Under the pieces are notes generated by a model, which was not told the origin of the DNA, did no database searches, and was given only the letters and a program-made list of their open reading frames with translations. A stretch of DNA of 20,819 bases from F23-B02 sp963632825 (GTDB taxonomy: Bacteria; Bacillota; Clostridia; Oscillospirales; Oscillospiraceae). Positions 1 through 7,433 of this stretch are shown one piece after another. The stretch is taken from positions 1 to 20,819 of the forward strand of contig CAVGWF010000073.1 of NCBI GenBank assembly GCA_963632825.1, in the 5' to 3' direction. A program made the position numbers and the translations under genes. Numbering within the stretch: position 1 is the first letter of the stretch; each line of letters begins with the position of its first letter.

Positions 1-83
1 TTCCGGTGCTTATTTAGCATAAGCTGTTCTTACATTATCTAATTTTCAAGGTACAATTCGCGCCGCCGCTTTCAGCGGACAGC
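1..83 (-). other. probable rRNA operon leader, running off the left edge
   Basis: Read on the minus strand, the region downstream of the two tandem promoters carries an ACCTTGAAAATTAGATAATG-type block (about 29-54 on the plus strand). It resembles the conserved CTTGAAAA-type segments found in 16S leaders and 16S-23S spacers of Firmicutes. A short CCGCT/AGCGG hairpin lies at 66-78. No mature rRNA sequence is inside the window, so the identity rests on this leader motif and on promoter strength. An unrelated highly expressed leftward gene is the alternative. Confidence 0.5.
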
Positions 84-89
84 TTATTT

Positions 90-149
90 ACTTTACCACG
101 AAGGTTCGCATTTGTCAAGAGGTTTTTTCAAACTTTTTTGAAGTTTTTT
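90..149 (-). promoter_or_regulatory. strong sigma-A promoter, proximal of two, with phased A-tract upstream element
   Basis: Reading leftward there is a consensus -35 TTGACA (113-118), a 17-nt spacer and a -10 TAAAGT (90-95). Immediately upstream on the minus strand are three A6 runs (plus-strand T runs at 123-128, 134-139 and 144-149), spaced 10-11 bp, which is the arrangement of an UP element or intrinsically curved DNA. Transcription would start near 83. Perfect -35, optimal spacing and phased A-tracts are typical of rRNA operon promoters. Confidence 0.72.
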
Positions 150-196
150 ATCGCTCTCTCGCATCGATGCGGCGCTCTCTCCCGAGGCGCTTGATT

Positions 197-268
197 AGAA
201 TACCACCGCAAATTCGCTTTGTCAACACTTTTTTCGCCGTTTTTCGCAACTTTTTTGACCTGTTTTTT
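197..268 (-). promoter_or_regulatory. strong sigma-A promoter, distal of two, with phased A-tract upstream element
   Basis: Leftward -35 TTGACA (220-225), 17-nt spacer, -10 TATTCT (197-202). It lies 107 bp upstream of the proximal promoter and has the same build. Four A-tracts on the minus strand (plus-strand T runs at 229-234, 240-244, 251-256, 263-268) are spaced 11-12 bp. The same DNA must also contain whatever promoter serves the rightward germination operon. Confidence 0.7.
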
Positions 269-311
269 CATACCACTAAATATTGTGTCCAAAGACGCGC
301 ATAATAACAAC

Positions 312-1832
312 ATGATTGATTTTAAGAGTTTTTTCCGCCGGGAAAATTCCGGCGATGGCGTGCATCCGCGCGAGAAGGTGCACTATAAGGGTGCCTTGAC
401 GCGGCAGAGCATCGAGAGCATCTTCGACGCCTGCGACGATTTTGAATCGCGCGAGATAAGACCCGGGCTGTCCGGCGAGCAGACGCTTTTTATCTGCTGG
501 CTCGACGGCATCGCCGGAGGCGGCGACATTGCGGAGGATATTCTGCGCCCGCTCACCGAGCTGCTGCGCACGGGCATAAACGCAGCCCCGCGCAGGCTGC
601 TCGACGGCGCGGTGTACAGCGCGCAGGCGAATATGCGCACGACGCTCGACGAGGTGGTGTCCGATATCACGCAGGGCTGCTGCGCAGTGGTGTTCTCCTC
701 GCCTCCGGCGGCGGTCTGCTTTGAGGTGCGCTCGAAGCAGACTCAGCGTGCGATAAGCGAGCCGACGATAGAAAAGTCGCTCAAGGGCGGAAAGGACAGC
801 TTCACCGAAACTCTGCGGACCGGCACGGCGCTGGTGCGCAGGCGCATTGCCGATCCCGCGCTCAAGGTAAAAAGCACCGTGCTCGGCAGGAAAAGCCGCA
901 CTCAGGCGGCGGTGATGTATGTCGACGGAGTGGCCGACCCCGCGGCGGTCGCGGAGCTGCGGCGGCGGCTCGACGCCATCGACGTTGACGGAGTGCTGTC
1001 AACGGGCATGATCGAGGAGTATATAACCGACCGCCCGCGTTCGATGTTCCCGCAGGTGGTGCACACCGAGCGCCCCGACCGCTTTGCCCGGCAGCTTTTG
1101 AACGGCAGGGTCGGGCTGCTCGTTGACGGTATCCCGATAGCGTTTCTCGTTCCGGTGTCGTTTCCGGAGTTTCTGCGCGTGCCGCAGGAGGACGGGCAGA
1201 ATTTCATCGTGTCCTCGGCGCTGAGCATAATCCGCTGGGCAGCGGTGCTGCTCGCGCTGGCGCTGCCGGCATTCTACACGGCAATAGCGATGTACCATCA
1301 GGAGATGATACCCACGCAGCTTCTGCTGTCGGTGATAGCCTCAAAGCAGGATGTTCCGTTTTCGACCGCTCTGGAGCTTCTGGGCATGCTCGTCGTTTTC
1401 GAGCTTCTGCAGGAGGCGGGGCTGCGGCTGCCCGACCCCATCGGCGACACGGTGAGCATAATAGGCGCTCTCATAGTCGGCCAGTCTGCCGTCGAGGCGA
1501 AGGTCATATCGCCCATTGCCGTCATAGTCGTGGCAACGGCCGGCGTGGCGGGCTACGCCCAGCCGAGTCAGGATCTCGGCGCGGCGCTGCGCGTGAGCCG
1601 TTTTGCGATGGTCATAGCCGCGATAGCGGCGGGGCTTTACGGCGTTGTTCTCTCGCTGTGCTTCGTCGTTTGGTATCTGTGCACGATAGACTCGTTCGGG
1701 CGCAATTACACCGCGCCGTGGTCAGGCGGCGGCAGGCGGAATCTGGCTCGGACATTTCTGCGCCGTCCGCTGCCGGACGAAAAATTCCGCGAGCCGGAGC
1801 TGGACACGCCCGACAGGAGGAAGCAGGCATGA
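312..1832 (+). CDS. spore germination protein, GerA/GerAA family (receptor A subunit)
   Basis: Membrane subunit of an inner-membrane germinant receptor; in the family it forms the ligand-gated channel that starts spore germination. The 506-residue product has a soluble N-terminal half (about residues 1-290) and a C-terminal membrane half with about five hydrophobic segments, ending in a conserved-looking DSFG.NY.APW stretch before a polar tail. This matches the usual 450-550 residues. I chose ATG 312 because the family's N-terminal domain begins soon after it. The frame is open back to TTG 219, and GTG 285 is also possible; no site has a good Shine-Dalgarno. The stop overlaps the next start by 4 bp. 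A forespore sigma-G promoter is expected; the only candidate, CATACCA at 269-275, has a poor -35. Confidence 0.9.
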   Translation: MIDFKSFFRRENSGDGVHPREKVHYKGALTRQSIESIFDACDDFESREIRPGLSGEQTLFICWLDGIAGGGDIAEDILRPLTELLRTGINAAPRRLLDGAVYSAQANMRTTLDEVVSDITQGCCAVVFSSPPAAVCFEVRSKQTQRAISEPTIEKSLKGGKDSFTETLRTGTALVRRRIADPALKVKSTVLGRKSRTQAAVMYVDGVADPAAVAELRRRLDAIDVDGVLSTGMIEEYITDRPRSMFPQVVHTERPDRFARQLLNGRVGLLVDGIPIAFLVPVSFPEFLRVPQEDGQNFIVSSALSIIRWAAVLLALALPAFYTAIAMYHQEMIPTQLLLSVIASKQDVPFSTALELLGMLVVFELLQEAGLRLPDPIGDTVSIIGALIVGQSAVEAKVISPIAVIVVATAGVAGYAQPSQDLGAALRVSRFAMVIAAIAAGLYGVVLSLCFVVWYLCTIDSFGRNYTAPWSGGGRRNLARTFLRRPLPDEKFREPELDTPDRRKQA

Positions 1833-2977
1833 AAAAGAGGATCACCGCCGTTTTGTGCGCGCTCGCCGTCGCCGCGGGCGCGTCGGGCTGCTCCGGCGGC
1901 AGCATATATTCAAACTACCGCGATATAGGTCAGCTCCTCGTCATCCAGACGATGGGCTTTGACCGGAACGGCGGCGAGGTCAGGCTGTCGGTGTCGGCCG
2001 AGGGCGGCCCCGGTGCGGGCGAGGACGGAGACGGTGTGCCGCCGGTGCGGCTGAGCGTGAGCGCGCCCACGCTCACCTCCGCGCAGGACTCGCTTCAGAG
2101 CTACAGCGACGGCAGGCAGCTTTTCTTCGGGCACACCTCATATGTCGTGCTCGGCAGCAGCGTGCTCGAAACGGGCGTGGGCAGGTTTTTCGACTGCATC
2201 GAGCGAGACGCGGCGTTCCGGCTGAGCATACCCGTCTTTGCCGTCACCGGCGGAGACGCGGAGGCGCTCGTTGCCGGCAGCGGAAGCGAATACGACGCAA
2301 CGCGGCTGCTGAGGGCGGTGGACGAAAATCTGCGGCTCCGGGGCAGCTCGCGGGTGTACACCGCCGCGCAGATCATATCGCAGCTCGACCGCAGCGGCAC
2401 GGCGCTCATATGCGCGATAACCGCCGCTCCCGCGGACGGGGCGGACCCCGATGCGCAGGACGGTGAGCCGGCGGCCCTGCCCGACGGATATGTCATAATA
2501 AAGGACGGCACGGCGGCGGGGAGGATACCGCCGGAGCTTGCGCGCGCCGTGAGCGTTGTCAGAAACGAGACCGGCTCGCTGCCGATAGATATAGAGGACA
2601 CCGCCGTACAGCTTGACAGAACGAGCTGCACCGTCGAGCCCGTGTTCGGCAACGGGCATCTGACGGGCGTTAATTTAAATGTAGAGCTTTCGGCGGCGCT
2701 CGCCGAGGCGGAGGGGAGCTTCTCACCGGACGGGATAAGCGAAGGACTCGCTTCACTCGTCAAGGGTGAGATAGAAAAGCTTCTGGAGCTTCAGATAAGC
2801 ACCGGCTGCGATTTCTTGCAGCTCGGCAGCGTGCTCGAGCTGGGACATCCGAAAAGGCTTCGCGGCTTCACGCGCGGCTTTGCCGGTGTCATGGATGACC
2901 TCAATTATAATGTGAGCGTTCAGGCGCGGCTTGACCGCAGCTTTCATCTTTCGCTCGGGGGAGGCGGCGGACAATGA
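1829..2977 (+). CDS. spore germination lipoprotein, Ger(x)C family (receptor C subunit)
   Basis: Lipid-anchored C subunit of the same receptor, exposed outside the spore inner membrane. The 382-residue product starts MKKRITAV, has a hydrophobic signal segment and a lipobox ASGC with the acylated cysteine at residue 21. The GerC-type features continue with ...YRDIGQLLVIQTMGFD near the mature N-terminus and a C-terminal region containing LLELQ....DFLQLG. ATG 1829 is chosen for its AGGAGG (1815-1820), the ATGA overlap with the upstream stop, and because it gives the signal peptide; the reading frame stays open further upstream, but that part overlaps the A-subunit gene. It sits between the A and B subunit genes, not last as in the classic gerA operon. 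Confidence 0.92.
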   Translation: MKKRITAVLCALAVAAGASGCSGGSIYSNYRDIGQLLVIQTMGFDRNGGEVRLSVSAEGGPGAGEDGDGVPPVRLSVSAPTLTSAQDSLQSYSDGRQLFFGHTSYVVLGSSVLETGVGRFFDCIERDAAFRLSIPVFAVTGGDAEALVAGSGSEYDATRLLRAVDENLRLRGSSRVYTAAQIISQLDRSGTALICAITAAPADGADPDAQDGEPAALPDGYVIIKDGTAAGRIPPELARAVSVVRNETGSLPIDIEDTAVQLDRTSCTVEPVFGNGHLTGVNLNVELSAALAEAEGSFSPDGISEGLASLVKGEIEKLLELQISTGCDFLQLGSVLELGHPKRLRGFTRGFAGVMDDLNYNVSVQARLDRSFHLSLGGGGGQ

Positions 2978-4098
2978 ACGGCAATTGCTATGACCGCCGT
3001 CAGCTCAGAGCGATGTGCTTTGCCGCCTCGCTCGCACCGGCAACGCGGCTTCTGCCCGGTGCGACCGCTCGGATCGCCGGCAGGAGCGGGTGGCTCGCAC
3101 CGCTTGCGGCGCTGCCGCTGCTGCTTCTTTTTCTGTGGTACTTCTCCTCATTCATGAAAATGCGCCGCGGCGGCGAGGGACTGGGCGAGCTTATAATGCG
3201 CACAAGCCGCCGGGGCTTCGGGAGCTTTGCTCTGTGCTTTATCGCGCTGTTTTTCATATTCTCCTGCGGCTTTATCCTGCGCACCGGCGCACACCGGCTA
3301 ATTTCGACGATATACCCCGCCGCGGGACCGTGGGTGTTTATGCTCTCGATGCTCCTGCTCGGCACGGCAGCGGCTCTCGGTCCGGTAAAGGCGCTGCCGA
3401 GGGCCTCGCGCGTTTTCGCGCCGGTGCTGGTATCGGTGATGCTGCTGGGGCTCGTGTTCTCGGCGGGCTCGGTGAGCGGAGCAAACCTCCTTCCGGCAGA
3501 GCCCGACAGGCTCGGCGACATTTTTCTCGGCTCGCTCGCGGTGACGGAGATCTACGGCGGCGTTATCTGCGCCGCGGCGGTGCTCGAGGACCGCGCACCG
3601 CTTCAGGGCAGGCGCTTTGCCTCGTTTGCCGGCTGGCTCGCGCTCGTTTGCCTGCTGCTGACCGCATTCTGCGCCGTTATAACCGGCTGCTACGGCGCGG
3701 AGCTCACCGCGCGGTTTTCGCACCCGTTTTTCTCGATGATACGCGATGTCACGCTGTTCAGGACCGTCGAGCGGATAGAGGCGCTCGTTGCGGCGCTGTG
3801 GGTGCTGTCGGATTTCGTGATATTCACTCTGCTGCTCACGGCGGCCTCGCATATGCTGCGGCTCGTTTTCGGCTATCGTCCGGAGAGGCGCGACATGCCC
3901 GCGGCGGACATGAAAAACGGCAGATACCTCATTGCGGTATCCGCCGTCATGACCGGCATCGCAGCGGCAGTACTGCCCCATGCCGAATACGGCATGAAGC
4001 TCGTGTCGCAGGTGATAGTGCCGTGCATAAGCCTTGGGATCATATTTCTGCTGCTGCCCATGTGCTATGCGCGGGCAAGCAGAGCCTCAGGCAAATGA
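2974..4098 (+). CDS. spore germination permease, GerB/GerAB family (receptor B subunit)
   Basis: Integral membrane subunit of the receptor, in the amino acid/polyamine/organocation (APC) transporter superfamily; in characterised receptors the B subunit binds the germinant. The 374-residue product has about ten hydrophobic segments, beginning with one at about residues 40-60 (LAPLAALPLLLLFLWYF) and ending with a hydrophobic C-terminal helix, which matches the family's usual 360-370 residues. Its ATG overlaps the GerC stop as ATGA (2974-2977), so it is translationally coupled. The N-terminus (RRQLRAMCFAASLAPATRLLPG) is a divergent version of the family's first-helix region. The germinant cannot be inferred. 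Confidence 0.88.
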   Translation: MNGNCYDRRQLRAMCFAASLAPATRLLPGATARIAGRSGWLAPLAALPLLLLFLWYFSSFMKMRRGGEGLGELIMRTSRRGFGSFALCFIALFFIFSCGFILRTGAHRLISTIYPAAGPWVFMLSMLLLGTAAALGPVKALPRASRVFAPVLVSVMLLGLVFSAGSVSGANLLPAEPDRLGDIFLGSLAVTEIYGGVICAAAVLEDRAPLQGRRFASFAGWLALVCLLLTAFCAVITGCYGAELTARFSHPFFSMIRDVTLFRTVERIEALVAALWVLSDFVIFTLLLTAASHMLRLVFGYRPERRDMPAADMKNGRYLIAVSAVMTGIAAAVLPHAEYGMKLVSQVIVPCISLGIIFLLLPMCYARASRASGK

Positions 4099-4117
4099 GC
4101 CGACCGGAATATACGGT

Positions 4118-4157
4118 ATCGGCGTGTCAAAAAGCCGTAACCCTCTGACACGCCGAT
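4118..4157. terminator. stem-loop between convergent genes
   Basis: A perfect 12-bp inverted repeat, ATCGGCGTGTCA / TGACACGCCGAT, with a 16-nt loop. It lies 19 nt after the GerB stop and 5 nt after the stop of the convergent leftward reductase gene. Neither side has a T-run, so it is not a textbook intrinsic terminator. It may act as a shared 3' barrier or a Rho-dependent or RNA-stabilising end. Confidence 0.5.
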
Positions 4158-4162
4158 CTGCC

Positions 4163-5116
4163 TCAGCCCTTATACATATTATCGTAGTTTGCCTCGATGC
4201 ACTTGATGACATCGGTGAGAATGTCGCAGGCGGGAGTCGGGACTCCGACCTTTTTGCCGTAATCGGAGATCGCGCCGGTCAGGCAGGTGACCTCGGTCTC
4301 CCTTTCGTTTATAACGACATCCTGCGCCATTGAGGGATAATAATCGCTGATGGACTCAAGAACATTGGGATAGTTGTTGACGGTGTAGTCCCAGATGCCC
4401 TCGATGCCCAGTGCCTCGGACACATCGGCAGCCTCGCGCCATATCTTCCATACGAGGTTTACGCCGTTCTCGTTTGCGGCTACATACTTTACCTTCATTC
4501 TGAGTATCGCGCACATGGTATTGAAGCCGCTGTTGGAGGTAGCCTTGCGCCACACATAGGGGCGCACATCGTCATAATACTTCGGGCCTATGCCGCCCTT
4601 GGTAAAGCAGTCCTCAAGATACAGACCGACCTCGTCGGTGCGGGCACACTTTACAACGGGACCGAAGAACATGTTGTTGCCGGGGAAGGGCTTGGAGATG
4701 CATACGCCGGGCTCGGGAAGCTCGGTTCCCATGTTTCCGCAGCCGTATATGATGCGATCCTCCGCAACATACTTTTTAAGGCGCTCGTCGTTGCCGAGAC
4801 CGTTCTGCAGGGAAACTACGACCGTGTCCGGACCTACGCATTTGAGAACGCTTTCCATTACCTTGTCGGTCTGCGTGGCCTTGACCATGATGATAACGAT
4901 GTCCATGATGCCGATGTTTTCGGCGCTGGCAGCGGTCTTGAAGCCCTTGAGCAGATACTCGCCGCTGGGGTCCTTCATCACAAGACCGTCGCTGGCGATC
5001 TTGTCCATATGTGCCTTGTAGAGATCTACCAGAGTGATGTCGTCTGCGCCGCCCTTCTTCAGGTATGCCGCGAAAACGCTTCCTGCCGCGCCGGAGCCTA
5101 TCATTGCTATTTTCAT
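4163..5116 (-). CDS. ketopantoate reductase family 2-oxoacid reductase (ApbA/PanE fold)
   Basis: NAD(P)H-dependent reductase family that converts 2-dehydropantoate to pantoate or reduces related branched 2-oxoacids. In the 317-residue product the N-terminal Rossmann motif GSGAAGS is at residues 7-13. QNGLGN lies at 104-109, the WRKATSNSGFN block carries the family's catalytic lysine (K191) with N195 and N199, and TEVTCLTG carries the conserved glutamate (E275). I chose ATG 5116 because AGGAGG lies just upstream and Rossmann folds start at once; the open frame goes back to 5158. It is a single-gene leftward unit, divergent from the GntR gene. Because it is next to a catabolic-type regulator and a 2-oxoacid cluster and not pan genes, I infer a role on another 2-oxoacid, but true PanE activity is not excluded. 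Confidence 0.85.
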   Translation of the reverse strand: MKIAMIGSGAAGSVFAAYLKKGGADDITLVDLYKAHMDKIASDGLVMKDPSGEYLLKGFKTAASAENIGIMDIVIIMVKATQTDKVMESVLKCVGPDTVVVSLQNGLGNDERLKKYVAEDRIIYGCGNMGTELPEPGVCISKPFPGNNMFFGPVVKCARTDEVGLYLEDCFTKGGIGPKYYDDVRPYVWRKATSNSGFNTMCAILRMKVKYVAANENGVNLVWKIWREAADVSEALGIEGIWDYTVNNYPNVLESISDYYPSMAQDVVINERETEVTCLTGAISDYGKKVGVPTPACDILTDVIKCIEANYDNMYKG

Positions 5117-5137
5117 TATTAATCCTCCTTTTTTTGC

Positions 5138-5166
5138 TTGAAAAATCACAAAAAACAATGTATAAT
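5138..5166 (+). promoter_or_regulatory. sigma-A promoter for the GntR regulator gene
   Basis: TTGAAA (5138-5143), 17-nt spacer, perfect TATAAT (5161-5166), reading right toward the regulator. Its -10 abuts the -10 of the leftward promoter (5169-5174). An inverted repeat TATAA-TGCT-TTATA (5161-5174) covers both -10 boxes and is a candidate operator. Confidence 0.75.
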
Positions 5167-5168
5167 GC

Positions 5169-5197
5169 TTTATATCGTCTTAACGCTGATTTGTTAA
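5169..5197 (-). promoter_or_regulatory. sigma-A promoter for the reductase gene, overlapping the regulator promoter
   Basis: On the minus strand: TTAACA (5192-5197), 17-nt spacer, TATAAA (5169-5174). It predicts a 5' leader of about 46 nt before the AGGAGG and ATG 5116. The -35 lies in a perfect 8-bp palindrome TGTTAACA (5192-5199), whose GT..AC core resembles operators of FadR-type GntR proteins. Confidence 0.68.
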
Positions 5198-5233
5198 CAT
5201 TATTTATATTTGCCTGAAACGAGAGATACTACC

Positions 5234-5986
5234 GTGAACGAAAACCTGAAGATCAATAAAAGCTCAATGTCCGACCAGATATATAAGATAATTGCCGAAA
5301 ACATATCCAGCGGCAAATGGAAATCGGGGGACAAGCTTCCGTCCGAGGGCGAGCTTGCGGAAAGCTTCGGAGTGAACAGGCTCACCGTCCGCGGCGCTCT
5401 CCAGAAGCTCAATGCAATGGGTGTTATCGAAACGCGCACGGGCAGCGGCAGCTTCGTTGTTGACTTCAAATTTGAGGACTATATACGGGCCGCCTCGGCA
5501 TTCTATATAAACTCGAATCTCATGGAGGATCTGATAAACTTCAGAATGACTATGGAGATTGAGTGCGTCCGCCTCGCGGCAAAATTTGCCACCGAGGAGG
5601 ATCTCAGGGAGCTTGAGCGGCTTGCCATTAAGCACACCGAGGTCTATATGTCCTACACCGAGTACGACCATCCCGTGGACGAGGAATGGATCCGCTCTAC
5701 CGCGGCCAGCGACCTTGCCTTCCATGAGCAGATATATAAGATGACGCATAATCAGTATTACACATACACCTTTGCCATGATACATGATGCGCTTTATGAC
5801 TATATGCTGCTGTGCGCCTCAAAATGGAAGCCGGAGCACTTCAAGAAATACAAGCACCGCGACATTCATTATTTTATTTACGAATCCATAAGAGACAGGG
5901 ATGTCACGCGCTGCATGAAGGAATACAAGACCATGCTTCTTTCCTATTCCACCTCCGACGGCTCCATGCCGCGCATTGAGGACTGA
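5234..5986 (+). CDS. GntR family transcriptional regulator, FadR subfamily (FCD domain)
   Basis: DNA-binding regulator with an N-terminal winged helix (about residues 12-75; GDKLPSEGELAESFGVNRLTVRGALQKL is split over the recognition helix region) and a C-terminal all-helical FCD domain (about 85-240). Histidines and acidic residues in DLAFHEQIYKMTHN and HRDIHYFIYESI match the family's metal/carboxylate site, so an organic acid ligand is likely. I prefer GTG 5234 (250 residues), with GAGAG upstream; TTG 5210 has no ribosome binding site, and ATG 5267 would trim the start of the domain. Its promoter overlaps that of the divergent reductase gene, which suggests local control of that gene and possibly of the neighbouring 2-oxoacid operon. 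It ends in a strong terminator. Confidence 0.9.
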   Translation: MNENLKINKSSMSDQIYKIIAENISSGKWKSGDKLPSEGELAESFGVNRLTVRGALQKLNAMGVIETRTGSGSFVVDFKFEDYIRAASAFYINSNLMEDLINFRMTMEIECVRLAAKFATEEDLRELERLAIKHTEVYMSYTEYDHPVDEEWIRSTAASDLAFHEQIYKMTHNQYYTYTFAMIHDALYDYMLLCASKWKPEHFKKYKHRDIHYFIYESIRDRDVTRCMKEYKTMLLSYSTSDGSMPRIED

Positions 5987-6003
5987 TACCGAGCTTCAGA
6001 AAA

Positions 6004-6041
6004 ACCCTTCCGATAAACCGTTGTCGGAAGGGTCATTTTTT
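6004..6041 (+). terminator. bidirectional intrinsic terminator
   Basis: Ten-bp stem ACCCTTCCGA / TCGGAAGGGT with a 10-nt loop, followed rightward by CATTTTTT after the regulator gene. On the minus strand the same stem is followed by a TTTTT run, so it can also end the leftward operon. Confidence 0.88.
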
Positions 6042-6043
6042 AC

Positions 6044-6091
6044 CGCGATGACCCTGCACTGATATATAAGACACCCGTACAGGGCATCGCG
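6044..6091 (-). terminator. long bulged stem-loop at the 3' end of the leftward operon
   Basis: CGCGATG and CCCTG (separated by a bulged A) pair with CAGGG and CATCGCG around a 23-nt loop, giving 12 bp. It lies 18 nt past the gamma-subunit stop and just before the bidirectional terminator. There is no T-run directly after it, so it may be an RNA-stabilising 3' end structure in tandem with the true terminator. Confidence 0.5.
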
Positions 6092-6109
6092 TTGAAAAGA
6101 GGTCTGCGA

Positions 6110-6661
6110 TTATTTCTTTGCCGCAATGCCTATCTCAAGTCCGCGGCGGAATGCCGCCTCGTTGAGGGGATTGAGCTCGGGACGCTTTGCGCCGAGCTTT
6201 TTGAATGCGGTCTGCAAGACATTCTCAACGGGGAGAATGTCGGAAACTCCGATTATTGCGCCCGTTACGACAAGGTTCATTACCTTCGGGTTGCCAAGCT
6301 CGATCGCAATATTGCCCGCATCGACCTTTACGACGGTAACATCGTCATATTCGGGAACATGCTTTACGATGCTGCTGTTTACGACGACCGTGCCGCCGGG
6401 GATGACGGCGTCCTTAAAGCGCTCCATGCTCGGCTCGTTGAGAACGACCAGCATGTCGGCCTTGTTCACCTTGGGTGCGCCGACCTCCTCGTCGGAAATG
6501 ACAACATAGCAGTTCGCCGTGCCGCCGCGCTGCTCGGCACCGTACGAGGGGAAGTAGGTCACAAACTTGTCGGTGGTCTCACATGCGGTGTAGGACAGAA
6601 GCTGGCCGATGACCATGACGCCCTGACCGCCGAAGCCCGCGATGATTATAGATTTTTCCAT
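6110..6661 (-). CDS. 2-oxoacid:ferredoxin oxidoreductase, gamma subunit
   Basis: Gamma (catalytic, POR) subunit of a four-subunit 2-oxoacid:ferredoxin oxidoreductase that makes acyl-CoA and CO2 with reduction of ferredoxin. The 183-residue product opens MEKSIIIAGFGGQGVM, the glycine-rich signature of this subunit (GFGGQG at 9-14), followed by YGAEQRGG, which also typifies the family. I chose ATG 6661 because GGAGG sits just upstream; the open frame reaches 6685, inside the beta gene. It is the last gene of the leftward operon, 13 bp after the beta gene. Confidence 0.92.
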   Translation of the reverse strand: MEKSIIIAGFGGQGVMVIGQLLSYTACETTDKFVTYFPSYGAEQRGGTANCYVVISDEEVGAPKVNKADMLVVLNEPSMERFKDAVIPGGTVVVNSSIVKHVPEYDDVTVVKVDAGNIAIELGNPKVMNLVVTGAIIGVSDILPVENVLQTAFKKLGAKRPELNPLNEAAFRRGLEIGIAAKK

Positions 6662-6674
6662 ATTTACAGCCTCC

Positions 6675-7418
6675 TTACTTGGCACGGAATTCGCCGAGGG
6701 GGAATTCCTTCAGGATAACATTCTTTATATGGTCAACGGATGCAAGAGGCGACATACCCCAGTTGGTGGGGCAGTTGGACACGATCTCAACAAAGCTGAA
6801 GCCCTTGCCGGCCATCTGATACTCGAATGCCTTCTTGATCGCTGCCTTTGCCTTGATCGCCTCGGGAACGCTTGCAAAGGTCACGCGGGAAATGTATGCG
6901 GGTGCGTTGAGCTGGCTCAGAAGCTCGCACATATGCAGCGGGTAGCCGTGCTCCTCGGGCTTTCTGCCGTAGGGAGCGGTGGTCGCCTTTGCGCCGATCA
7001 GCGTGGTAGGCGCCATCTGACCACCGGTCATGCCGTAGGTACCGTTGTTTATGAAGATAACGGTGAAGTTTTCACCGCGGTTTGCGGCGGACATTGTCTC
7101 TGCAAGACCGATCGCAGCCAGATCGCCGTCGCCCTGATAGGTGAAGGTGAGCGTCTCGGGGCTGCAGCGCTTGAAGCCGCTGGCAACCGCGCAGGAGCGT
7201 CCGTGGGGTGCGGCAATAGTGTCAAGATTCATGTAGTTGAAAGCAAGACCGCCGCAGCCGACGCCCTGTACCCAAGCCGCCTTCTGAACCATGTCCAGCT
7301 CGTCGAGGACCTCGAGGATAGTCTTTACGGCAGCCGAGTGCATGCAGCCGGGGCAAAAGCCCGTGACGGCTCCGTCATAAATACCGCTCGGACGGGTATA
7401 TACTACTTGTTCACTCAT
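6675..7418 (-). CDS. 2-oxoacid:ferredoxin oxidoreductase, beta subunit (thiamine diphosphate-binding)
   Basis: The 247-residue beta subunit carries the thiamine diphosphate site: FCPGC near the N-terminus (C22, C25), GDGD at 96-99 and the Mg/diphosphate motif NNGTYGMTGGQ at 124-134. The length is normal for KOR/VOR beta subunits. ATG 7418 has GGGAGG 8 nt upstream. It is 15 bp after the alpha gene and 13 bp before the gamma gene. The motifs establish the enzyme class but do not distinguish 2-oxoglutarate from branched-chain 2-oxoacid substrates. Confidence 0.94.
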   Translation of the reverse strand: MSEQVVYTRPSGIYDGAVTGFCPGCMHSAAVKTILEVLDELDMVQKAAWVQGVGCGGLAFNYMNLDTIAAPHGRSCAVASGFKRCSPETLTFTYQGDGDLAAIGLAETMSAANRGENFTVIFINNGTYGMTGGQMAPTTLIGAKATTAPYGRKPEEHGYPLHMCELLSQLNAPAYISRVTFASVPEAIKAKAAIKKAFEYQMAGKGFSFVEIVSNCPTNWGMSPLASVDHIKNVILKEFPLGEFRAK

Positions 7419-7433
7419 TTTCGATTCCTCCCA

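Noticed and set aside
3015..4148. A 377-codon plus-strand frame overlapping the GerB gene
   Set aside because: The product is arginine-rich and low in hydrophobic residues. The overlapping frame encodes a normal membrane permease coupled to GerC.
4163..5116. Calling the reductase panE, a pantothenate biosynthesis gene
   Set aside because: The fold and residues fit the family, but there are no pan genes nearby, and the divergent FCD-type regulator suggests another 2-oxoacid role, so only the family name is given.
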